Positions 1-5,949 of a DNA stretch of 9,316 nt are shown piece by piece. The first letter of the stretch is position 1. Each line of letters opens with the position of its first letter. The notes under the pieces were generated by a model that was not told where the DNA came from, made no database searches, and saw nothing but the letters and a program-made list of their open reading frames with translations. This DNA is from JAIRTY01 sp050257395 (lineage in GTDB: Bacteria; Actinomycetota; Actinomycetes; Streptosporangiales; Streptosporangiaceae), in the NCBI GenBank assembly GCA_050257395.1, contig JBLMWU010000334.1:1-9316 (forward strand), written 5' to 3'. The translations under genes and the position numbers were made by a program.

Positions 1-1666
1 GGCGGCGCCCGGCAGCAAGGCGGGCCCGCAGGCCGCTGCGGCGGGCGGCAAGGCGGGCCCGCAGGCTGCTGCGGCGGGCGGCAAGGCGGGCCAGGAAGCC
101 GCCACCGCGGCCGGCCCGAAGGCCGAGCCGCCGCTGACCCCGCGGCAGGGCCAGGTCACACCCGCGGCCCCGGAGCACACGCCCGCCGCGGCGGCCGCGC
201 CGGGCGCAGCCGCCGTCCCGGGGACCCGGGCCGAGCCGCCGCTGACCCCGAGGCCGGGGCTGGTCCCGCCGTCGCAGCCCGTGCCAGCGGCGGCGGGCCG
301 GCGGCCGGGCCCGGCAGGCGCGGAGCCGGTGCCGCCCGCCGTCCCGGCCGCTGGGAGCGGGCAGGCCGCGGGGGACGGACAGGCCGCGACGTCCGGGCAG
401 ACGGTGCTGGACCAGCCAGCGGCACAGCCCGGCAAGACCGGCCCGGCAGCACAGCCTGGCCCGGCAGCGCAGCCAGGGCAGACGGTGCTGGACCAGCCAG
501 CGGCACAGCCCGGCAAGACCGGCCCGGCAGCGCAGCCTGGCCCGGGAGCACAGCCTGGCAAGAGCGGTGCGCCGGCGGGCGGGAAGGCCGGGCCCACCCC
601 GGCGGCCCCGTCTGCGCCGGCCGGGGCCACGCCAGCGGACCGGAAGCCGGTCAGCGGGCCAGCGGGCGGTCTGGACCTGGTGGCCGGGGGCGGGACGGCG
701 GACGCGGCCCGGGGGACGGACCGGCCCGGCGGCCGCGGGAACACCCGGCCCGGCGGCCGGGCCGCGGCAGGCCCGGACCGCGGCGGGCGGCCCGGCCGCC
801 GGCGGCACAGCGGCCGCTGGCTCGCGGGGGCCGCGCTCATGGTGACCGTGCTGATGGTGGTGTTCGGCTGGCTGGTGCCGTACTGGTCCGGGCCCGGTGG
901 CGGGCTGCGCAGCATCATCGGCTACGGCCGTGCGCCCCTGCCGGCCCGGCCGGTGCCGCGGGTCCCGGTGCCCGGGCAGCCGGGCGGCTACGTGCGCGCG
1001 CACCGGAACCAGGCAGGCGGGGGACAGGCAGGGACCACGCCGTCCGTGACCGGGCGTGCCTCGAAGCCGGTGGTCGGAGCCCAGCTCATGGCGTATCCCG
1101 GCGCGCTGGACCTCGGCTACCGGTCCGCCGGCACGATCGTCATCGCCGCCCCGCACGGGCCGGTGACCTGGTCCGCGCGCAGCTCATCCGCGCAGGTGAG
1201 GCTCAGCAGGCAGGCCGGCACGCTCGGCCGCGGCCAGCGGGCGGGCCTGGCGGTGGCCGTCCGGTCCGCGGCCGGGGGCTCGGCGTTCATCGAGATCTGG
1301 CCGGGCGCGCTGACGATCCCGGTGACCTGGAGCGCACCGGGCGGATGCACGCCCTCGCCGTCCCCGCCCCCGCCCTCCCCCTCACCCGCGCCGTCGCCGC
1401 CACCGCCCGGCACGCCGACTCCGTCACCGGACCCGCCGGCGTCGTCGCCCGGGTCGCCGACGACGTCGGGGCCTGACTCCGGGTCGCCCACCCCCGCGCC
1501 GCCCGCTGGCTCGGGCTCGGCCTCGGCCAGCGGCTCCGGCTCGCCCGCCGCGGCGCACGGGCCGGCCGCGGCCTACCAGCTGCGGCGCGCGGCGGCACAC
1601 TGCGGCGGCGCCCGGGTGATCGGCCCCGGCGGCACGCCCCGGTCGGGACCGGTCACCGGCCGGTAG
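1..1666 (+). CDS. Ala/Pro-rich single-pass membrane protein with BACON/Ig-like extracytoplasmic domain (5' partial)
   Basis: The reading frame is open from position 2, so the start lies before the window; 554 residues are visible and the stop is TAG at 1664-1666. Residues 1 to about 270 are low-complexity Ala/Pro/Gly/Gln with two tandem-repeat blocks, then an Arg/Gly-rich stretch that would sit on the cytoplasmic side. One hydrophobic helix (about residues 273-295, nt 818-886, beginning WLAGAALMVTVLM) is flanked by RRRHSGR, giving an N-in, C-out topology. The outer part has an 80-residue beta-rich segment (nt 1094-1336) with the pattern LDLGY...VTWSARSS...LSRQAGTLGRGQ...IPVTW, which resembles BACON or related Ig-like folds. 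A Pro/Ser tail follows (nt 1346-1500), then a short end containing a Cys; a second Cys precedes the tail. Function is unknown. The family call rests on pattern recognition only. An N-terminal regulatory domain (I recall actinobacterial BACON proteins with sigma-factor-like N-termini) could lie upstream. An internal GTG at 281 is not a likely start because the repeats continue before it. Confidence 0.75.
   Translation, partial: AAPGSKAGPQAAAAGGKAGPQAAAAGGKAGQEAATAAGPKAEPPLTPRQGQVTPAAPEHTPAAAAAPGAAAVPGTRAEPPLTPRPGLVPPSQPVPAAAGRRPGPAGAEPVPPAVPAAGSGQAAGDGQAATSGQTVLDQPAAQPGKTGPAAQPGPAAQPGQTVLDQPAAQPGKTGPAAQPGPGAQPGKSGAPAGGKAGPTPAAPSAPAGATPADRKPVSGPAGGLDLVAGGGTADAARGTDRPGGRGNTRPGGRAAAGPDRGGRPGRRRHSGRWLAGAALMVTVLMVVFGWLVPYWSGPGGGLRSIIGYGRAPLPARPVPRVPVPGQPGGYVRAHRNQAGGGQAGTTPSVTGRASKPVVGAQLMAYPGALDLGYRSAGTIVIAAPHGPVTWSARSSSAQVRLSRQAGTLGRGQRAGLAVAVRSAAGGSAFIEIWPGALTIPVTWSAPGGCTPSPSPPPPSPSPAPSPPPPGTPTPSPDPPASSPGSPTTSGPDSGSPTPAPPAGSGSASASGSGSPAAAHGPAAAYQLRRAAAHCGGARVIGPGGTPRSGPVTGR
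11..109 (+). repeat. Three tandem 33-bp units inside the coding region
   Basis: Units lie at 11-43, 44-76 and 77-109, each encoding 11 residues of the form GGKAGPQAAAA. Units 1 and 2 differ at only two bases (Ser to Gly in codon 2 and one silent change). Unit 3 keeps GGKAG and then diverges to QEAATA. The array begins near the window edge, so more copies may lie upstream. The phase is an exact multiple of three, which preserves the frame. Confidence 0.85.
398..559 (+). repeat. Two tandem 81-bp units inside the coding region
   Basis: Unit A is 398-478 and unit B 479-559. Each encodes 27 residues beginning QTVLDQPAAQPGKTGPAAQP. By eye the two copies differ at five of 81 bases, all in the last 14 codons, with a single amino-acid change (Ala to Gly). 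Each unit also contains a smaller PAAQPG-type sub-repeat. This looks like a recent in-frame duplication. Confidence 0.9.
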
Positions 1667-1668
1667 CG

Positions 1669-1712
1669 GCCCCGCCCTGGCCGCGGCCACCCGGCTGCGG
1701 CCAGGGCGGGGC
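1669..1712. terminator. Perfect 16-bp stem between convergent genes, probable bidirectional terminator
   Basis: The left arm 1669-1684 and right arm 1697-1712 are exact reverse complements (core CCCCGCCCTGGCCGC) with a 12-base loop. It starts three bases after the stop of the left gene and ends three bases before the minus-strand stop of the acyl-CoA dehydrogenase gene, so it can serve both transcripts. There is no U-tract, as is common for actinobacterial terminators. Confidence 0.8.
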
Positions 1713-1714
1713 GG

Positions 1715-2881
1715 TCAGCGCACCAGCTCCTCGGCGATGATCGCCTGCTGGATGCCCAGCGGGCCCTGGTACAGGCGGGCCGAGCGGACCTCCCGGTAGA
1801 GGCGCTCCAGCGGGTGCCCGCGCCGCGTCGCGTCCGTGCCGTGCACCTGCATGGCGCCGTCCACCACGAACTCGGCCGTCTGGGTGGCGAACAGCTGGGC
1901 CATGGCGGACTGGCCGCGGGCTGGCCCGCCCGCGTCGCGGGCAGCCGCCGCGGCGTACACGAGCAGCCAGGCGGCTTCGGTCCGGGTGGCCATCTCGGCC
2001 AGCAGGTAGGCGATGGACTGCCTGCTCGCCGGGTCGGCGCCGGCCGCCTCCAGGCCCCGCAGGCGGCTGGCGGTCAGCTCCAGCGCGGCCCGGGCCATGC
2101 CCACGGCAAACGCCCCGCCGGCGGGCCGGAACGCGGTCAGGGTGCTGGTGGCGATCGGGAATCCCTGGCCGGGCTCGCCCAGCATGTCGTCGCGGGACAC
2201 CGGCACCCCGTCGAAGGTCAGGCAGCCGACCGGGTGGCCGCCGGCGATCTCCAGCCGGTCCCCGGACAGCCCGGGCCGGATCGCCGGCACCACAAAGGCA
2301 CTCACGCCGGCGTCGCCCTCACCAGGCCCGGTGCGGGCGAACACCGTGTAGAAGTCGGCGTCGGGGGCGTTGTACACCCAGTCCTTCTCCCCGGTCAGCC
2401 GCCAGTCGTCGCCGTCCGGCTCGGCGATCATCTCCACCACCGGCGCGTTGGCCTCGGTGTGCCTGCCGGGCTCGGTGAGGGCAAGCGAGGCCACGGCGTC
2501 ACCGGCGGCGACAGCCGGCAGCCAGCGCTCCACCTGCTCGGGTGAGCCGGCGTGCAGCACCGGGTAGGTGCCGATGCCCTGCAGCAGCAGGACCAGCGCG
2601 GCGCCGGTGCACTCGGCGGCCAGCGCCTCCCACAGCACGCACAGCTCCACCGCGGGCACGGTGCGCGAGCCCGGGGCGGCGGACGGGCCGGGGAAGAGGC
2701 GGGCCAGCAGGCCCAGCCGGCCCATCGCCTTGATGAGGTCCCGGTTCACCTCCCCGGGCTGGCGTGTTTCGGCGATTACGCGCAATTCGGCCGCGGCGAG
2801 CTGGCGCACTTCGTGTGCGAGGGCGCGCTGGGCCGGGCTGAGCGTGAATGCTGACACGACTGGTTCCTGCCGCACCGTCAC
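1715..2881 (-). CDS. Acyl-CoA dehydrogenase family flavoprotein, catalytic Glu replaced by Gln
   Basis: The protein is 388 residues, close to the usual 380-400 for the family, and its fold order is intact. It has an N-terminal helical domain (about residues 10-130) and a middle beta domain with the flavin-binding LTEPG segment (about 136) and LTGEKDWVYNAP (about 162). The C-terminal helical bundle carries FVVDGAMQVHGTDATRRGHPLERLYREVRSARLYQG. The family alpha,beta-dehydrogenates acyl-CoA or acyl-ACP using FAD. In medium-chain and most other members the base is Glu in a YEGT motif; here the matching motif is YQGP (Gln codon at 1766-1768). The alternative Glu position of isovaleryl-type enzymes appears to be Phe. 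The R..FG.P motif is also degraded. It may therefore have altered chemistry or a non-catalytic role. The start chosen is GTG 2881, with AGGGGGG five bases upstream. An in-frame GTG at 2920 has no ribosome site, and GTG 2857 is a second alternative. The gene is divergent from the transporter operon. Confidence 0.88.
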   Translation of the reverse strand: MTVRQEPVVSAFTLSPAQRALAHEVRQLAAAELRVIAETRQPGEVNRDLIKAMGRLGLLARLFPGPSAAPGSRTVPAVELCVLWEALAAECTGAALVLLLQGIGTYPVLHAGSPEQVERWLPAVAAGDAVASLALTEPGRHTEANAPVVEMIAEPDGDDWRLTGEKDWVYNAPDADFYTVFARTGPGEGDAGVSAFVVPAIRPGLSGDRLEIAGGHPVGCLTFDGVPVSRDDMLGEPGQGFPIATSTLTAFRPAGGAFAVGMARAALELTASRLRGLEAAGADPASRQSIAYLLAEMATRTEAAWLLVYAAAAARDAGGPARGQSAMAQLFATQTAEFVVDGAMQVHGTDATRRGHPLERLYREVRSARLYQGPLGIQQAIIAEELVR

Positions 2882-2886
2882 TGGAA

Positions 2887-2893
2887 CCCCCCT
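2887..2893 (-). promoter_or_regulatory. Ribosome binding site AGGGGGG selecting GTG start of the acyl-CoA dehydrogenase
   Basis: On the minus strand AGGGGGG is followed by five bases (TTCCA) and GTG at 2881. It supports this start over the longer frame opening at GTG 2920, which has no purine-rich site in front of it. Confidence 0.6.
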
Positions 2894-2947
2894 GGTCCGG
2901 GATAAAAAGGAACGGGCCACCCGGAGGCGCCCGGCGGCGCCGCACCG

Positions 2948-2977
2948 GCCGTTTCTCTGGTGCGGGAGAGAACCGGC
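2948..2977. repeat. Imperfect inverted repeat, possible operator or leader hairpin
   Basis: GCCGTTTCTCT (2948-2958) and AGAGAACCGGC (2967-2977) pair at 10 of 11 positions around an 8-base loop. It lies about 67-96 bases upstream of the dehydrogenase start, a position compatible with an operator or 5'-leader structure. Function is not established. Confidence 0.4.
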
Positions 2978-2991
2978 ACAGCCACTGGGAT

Positions 2992-3009
2992 GGTAAAACC
3001 GCCATTACC
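2992..3009. repeat. GGTAA-N8-TTACC dyad, candidate operator
   Basis: Arms GGTAA (2992-2996) and TTACC (3005-3009) flank eight bases. This AT-containing dyad stands out against the GC-rich background and has the size of a dimeric repressor site. The half-site GGTAA recurs at 3073-3077 and 3225-3229 in the same intergenic region. No regulator gene is visible in the window. Confidence 0.35.
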
Positions 3010-3228
3010 GGTCTGGCGATCAGCGGGGGATGCATGATCGGCGCGCTGGCGATCTTTTATCTCCCGGCGGGCGGTAATCGTCTCCCGCTGGCCGCACGGG
3101 GGTGATGTCTGCTGCCCCTGAGAGGCTGGATTCTTCCTGCCCGAAGAGGGCCTTGCGCCGGATCTTCCCGTTCTGCCAGGATGATCCTCCTTGAACTGCT
3201 ATTCAGGCACTGGCTGAGGCGTTCGGTA

Positions 3229-3239
3229 ACCGGGCCGGT
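3229..3239. repeat. ACCGG-G-CCGGT dyad upstream of the transporter operon
   Basis: A perfect 5-bp dyad with a one-base centre, 60-70 bases upstream of the binding-protein start. Short GC palindromes are frequent by chance in such DNA, so the call is weak; its position near a GGTAA half-site is the only supporting context. Confidence 0.25.
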
Positions 3240-3283
3240 CAACCGGGAGGCACCCCTGCGCAGCGTGCCCGGCCCCTGGCGAT

Positions 3284-3292
3284 GAAAGAGGG
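3284..3292 (+). promoter_or_regulatory. Ribosome binding site of the binding-protein gene
   Basis: GAAAGAGGG ends six bases before ATG 3299. It favours this ATG over the out-of-frame ATG at 3294. Confidence 0.65.
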
Positions 3293-3298
3293 CATGGC

Positions 3299-4984
3299 AT
3301 GGGACTGCGCAGCCGGATAGCAGGGCGGGCCGGCGGGCCGCGCCGCGGGCTGGGTTTCGCTGCGGCCGGGATGGCGGCCGCGCTGGCCCTGGCCGCCTGC
3401 GGCGGTTCCGGGGGCGGCGGGCAGGTCAAAGAGGGCGGGGTGTTCCGGCTCGGCACCTCGTCCGGGATCGACTCGCTCAACCCGTTCGTCGCGTTCCAGT
3501 CCGACGCCTACACGACGTTCGAGTACATCTATCCGGAGCTCGTCCAGTACAACCCGCAGCTGCAGTTCGCGCCCGACTTCGCCCGCAGCTGGCAGCAGTC
3601 GGCCGACGGCCTGACGTGGACCTTCCACACCCAGCCGGGTGCCAAGTGGTCGGACGGCAAGCCCCTGACCGCCGCCGACGCCGCCTGGACGTTCAGCACC
3701 ATCCTCAAGTACCAGAGCGGCGCCACCGCCAACTCAGCGGGCTATGTCGCCCACCTCAAGAGCGCCACCGCGCCGGATCCCGCCACCCTGGTCCTCACCT
3801 ATGACCGGCCGGTCGCCAACGTGCTGTCCCAGGTGCAGCAGGTGCCGATCCTGCCTGAGCACATCTGGTCGAAGTACGCCACCGGCAACGGCAAGGCGCT
3901 GACGCGTTTCCCCAATAACGCGCCGATCGTGTCCGGGGGCCCGTTCGTCCTGGTCAAGTACACGCCGAAGCAGACCGCCCTGTTCAAGCGCAATCCCGGC
4001 TTCTACGGGCCGAAGCCGCACATCGACGGGTTCGGCCTGCAGTACTTCGGCACCACCGACGCGATGGTGACCGCGCTCAAGAGCGGCCAGCTCGACGGCA
4101 TCGAGGTCCCCGTCCCGCCCACCTCGGTCGCCACCCTCAAGGCGGCTCACTTCGTGGTGACCTCCACCCCCGGCGACTCGTTTGACGACTTCATCATCAA
4201 CTCCAACCCGAAGCAGGACGCGAGCCACCGTGAACTGCTCAACCCGCTGCTGCGGCAGGCGTTCGACGACGCGATCGACCGGGCGGCGATCGTCAGGACA
4301 TCACTGCTCGGGCACGGGCAGCCCGGCGGCTCGATCATCCCGCCGGTCACCGGCCATTGGTCCGACCCGTCGATCAAGCCGCCCCCGTTCGACCTGGCCA
4401 AGGCGGGCCAGCTGCTGGATCAGGCCGGCTACAAGATGGGGCCCAGCGGGCTGCGGATCGCCAACGGCCACCCGATGTCGTACACGGTGATCATGCCGTC
4501 CGACATCACCAACGGCTATCAGAACCGCTCGTTCCAGATCATCCAGACTGACTTCAGGAAGATCGGCGTCCAGCTCACCCCGAAGAACCTGGACAACTCC
4601 GCCGCCTACGACGCGATCACGGCGAACAACTACCGGAGCTTCGAGATCTCGCTGTGGGACTGGTTCCCGCTGACCGACCCCGACTTCATGCTGTCGGTCC
4701 TGACCTGCGGATCCTGGAACGTCTGGAACGACACCGGGTACTGCAGCAAGGCCTACGACCAGCTCTACTCGGCCCAGAGCGCGGCGACCAGCCCGGCGAA
4801 GCGGCAGCAGATCGTCTACCAGATGCAGCAGATGATCGCCGCGGCCAGGCCTTACCTGGTGATCGACTACCCGGACTCCATCGAGGCGCACAGCCCGCGG
4901 TGGGCAGGCCTGCCCGACATCGCCGGCTCGTCGTTCACCTCCATGTCCAAGATCCCCTACGAGACCGTGCACCAGGCCGGGTGA
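3299..4984 (+). CDS. ABC transporter family 5 extracellular solute-binding lipoprotein (peptide-type)
   Basis: This 561-residue protein captures the substrate outside the membrane and delivers it to the permeases that follow. The signal region has basic residues, a hydrophobic run and the lipobox LAAC with the lipidated Cys at 34, followed by a Gly-rich linker. A PRRGLGF sequence before the hydrophobic run is Tat-like but not a full consensus. The mature part shows SBP_bac_5 features. These include GGVFRLGTSSGIDSLNPF near the N-terminus, a segment ending in GAKWSDGKPLTAADAAWTF (about 114-132), NPGFYG (232-237) and LRQAFDDAIDR (318-328). Length is typical for DppA/OppA proteins. Apart from the lipobox, the only cysteines are 470 and 482, close enough to form a disulfide. 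The stop overlaps the next start by one base (TGATG). The family also binds oligosaccharides, nickel and other solutes, so a peptide substrate is likely but not proven. Confidence 0.95.
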   Translation: MGLRSRIAGRAGGPRRGLGFAAAGMAAALALAACGGSGGGGQVKEGGVFRLGTSSGIDSLNPFVAFQSDAYTTFEYIYPELVQYNPQLQFAPDFARSWQQSADGLTWTFHTQPGAKWSDGKPLTAADAAWTFSTILKYQSGATANSAGYVAHLKSATAPDPATLVLTYDRPVANVLSQVQQVPILPEHIWSKYATGNGKALTRFPNNAPIVSGGPFVLVKYTPKQTALFKRNPGFYGPKPHIDGFGLQYFGTTDAMVTALKSGQLDGIEVPVPPTSVATLKAAHFVVTSTPGDSFDDFIINSNPKQDASHRELLNPLLRQAFDDAIDRAAIVRTSLLGHGQPGGSIIPPVTGHWSDPSIKPPPFDLAKAGQLLDQAGYKMGPSGLRIANGHPMSYTVIMPSDITNGYQNRSFQIIQTDFRKIGVQLTPKNLDNSAAYDAITANNYRSFEISLWDWFPLTDPDFMLSVLTCGSWNVWNDTGYCSKAYDQLYSAQSAATSPAKRQQIVYQMQQMIAAARPYLVIDYPDSIEAHSPRWAGLPDIAGSSFTSMSKIPYETVHQAG

Positions 4985-5949
4985 TGCGCGGGGCCGACTA
5001 TGTGATCAAGCGCGGGTTCTTCGCGCTCGTCACGATCTTCGTCGCGATCACGATCAACTTCTTCCTGTTCCGGGTGCTGCCCGGCAGCGCGGTGACCGAC
5101 CTGTCCCGGGTGCCGCACGCCAGCCCGCAGCTCCGCCACGCACTCACGGTGGAGTTCGGGCTGGACAAGCCGAAGTGGCAGCAGTACGTGATCTACCTGG
5201 CGAACCTGGCACACGGGAACATGGGTGTCTCGTTCGCGAACCAGCAGCCCGTCACCCACCTGCTGGTCGCGGACCTGAAGAACACCATCCCGATGGTCAC
5301 CGTGGGCACCCTGCTGGCGATCGTGGTCGGGGTGTTCACCGGTGTGCTGTCGGCCTGGCGGCGCGGGTCGCCGCCGGACCACGTCAGCACCAACCTGGCG
5401 ATCTTCGCCTACGCGTTCCCCACCCAGTGGCTGGGGCTGATGCTGCTGATCCTGTTCGCCGGGCTGCTGCCGGCCGGCGGCATGACCAACCCGTTCCTGT
5501 TCGGGCCGGAGCCGTTCTGGCAGCACCTCGGCGACGTGGGCACGCACATGATCCTGCCCGCCGCGACGCTGATGCTGACCGCCTACGGCAGCTACACGCT
5601 GGTGGTCCGGTCCGCCATGCTGGAGACGCTGGGCGAGGACTACATCCTCACCGCCCGCGCCAAGGGCCTGCCGCCGCGGCGGATCGTGTGGCGGCACGCG
5701 CTGCGCAACGCGCTGCTGCCGATGGTCACCCTGATCGCGCTGGAGCTGGGCTACATCGTCGGCGGGGTGCTGCTGATCGAGGTGATCTTCTCCTGGCCCG
5801 GCATCGGCGACGCGATGTACACGGCGATCGGCCAGCGTGACTACCCGATGCTGCAGGGCGGCTTCCTCATCCTGACCGTCTCGGTGATCGTGCTCAACTT
5901 CGTGGCCGACCTGCTCTACTTCCGCCTCGACCCGAGGATCACCGCATGA
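4984..5949 (+). CDS. ABC transporter permease, DppB/OppB type
   Basis: This 321-residue inner-membrane subunit is the usual length for the first permease of a peptide importer. The N-terminus (about 11-30) is a helix ending in FRVLPGSAV, the classic DppB opening, followed by an external loop with EFGLDKPKWQQYVIYLANLA. Further hydrophobic helices lie at about 102-124, 138-162, 187-208, 247-270 and 291-312. The cytoplasmic EAA loop, which docks on the ATPase, is seen as LGEDYILTARAKGLPPRRI (216-234), and FSWPGIGDAM (269-278) is typical of the family. ATG 4984 shares one base with the preceding stop; GTG 4981 in the same frame is an alternative start. The open frame continues upstream to 4654, but that part is only the shadow of the binding-protein gene. 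It ends in an ATGA overlap with the next permease. Confidence 0.95.
   Translation: MRGADYVIKRGFFALVTIFVAITINFFLFRVLPGSAVTDLSRVPHASPQLRHALTVEFGLDKPKWQQYVIYLANLAHGNMGVSFANQQPVTHLLVADLKNTIPMVTVGTLLAIVVGVFTGVLSAWRRGSPPDHVSTNLAIFAYAFPTQWLGLMLLILFAGLLPAGGMTNPFLFGPEPFWQHLGDVGTHMILPAATLMLTAYGSYTLVVRSAMLETLGEDYILTARAKGLPPRRIVWRHALRNALLPMVTLIALELGYIVGGVLLIEVIFSWPGIGDAMYTAIGQRDYPMLQGGFLILTVSVIVLNFVADLLYFRLDPRITA

Larger units (their letters stand above)
2882..3298. other. Divergent intergenic control region (417 bp)
   Basis: This region separates the divergent acyl-CoA dehydrogenase gene and the ABC importer operon, so both promoters should lie here. It is less GC-biased than the surroundings, with AT-rich patches around 2901-2910, 2994-3007, 3054-3060 and 3191-3205. 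It contains several short dyads (listed separately) and a direct repeat CTGGCGATC at 3013-3021 and 3046-3054, 33 bp apart. TTGAAC at 3191-3196 resembles a -35 box, but I see no matching -10 box at normal spacing. Short open frames here lack coding character and I do not call any gene. Confidence 0.6.

Noticed and set aside
11..559. Tandem repeats considered as CRISPR or non-coding satellite
   Set aside because: Units are directly adjacent with no unique spacers, are multiples of three and keep one open frame, so they are protein repeats.
1814..2545. 243-codon plus-strand frame across the dehydrogenase gene
   Set aside because: The opposite strand encodes a full-length acyl-CoA dehydrogenase fold, while this frame has no family features.
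2848..3105. 85-codon plus-strand frame in the divergent intergenic region
   Set aside because: It starts inside the dehydrogenase gene, has no ribosome site or conserved features, and its codon use is not biased like the real genes.
3178..3188. AGGAT-G-ATCCT dyad as an operator
   Set aside because: Only five base pairs per arm, no second copy and no regulator in sight; not distinguishable from chance.
3191..3205. TTGAAC / TATTC as a sigma-70-type promoter for the importer operon
   Set aside because: The two elements nearly touch and no -10 box occurs at 16-19 bases from TTGAAC, so a promoter call is not supported.
3057..3242. 61-codon minus-strand frame in the intergenic region
   Set aside because: No ribosome site, no recognisable product and low coding character.
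4301..5697. Minus-strand open frames opposite the binding protein and first permease
   Set aside because: Composition is typical of the reverse complement of high-GC coding DNA, with no ribosome sites or motifs; the plus-strand genes explain the region.
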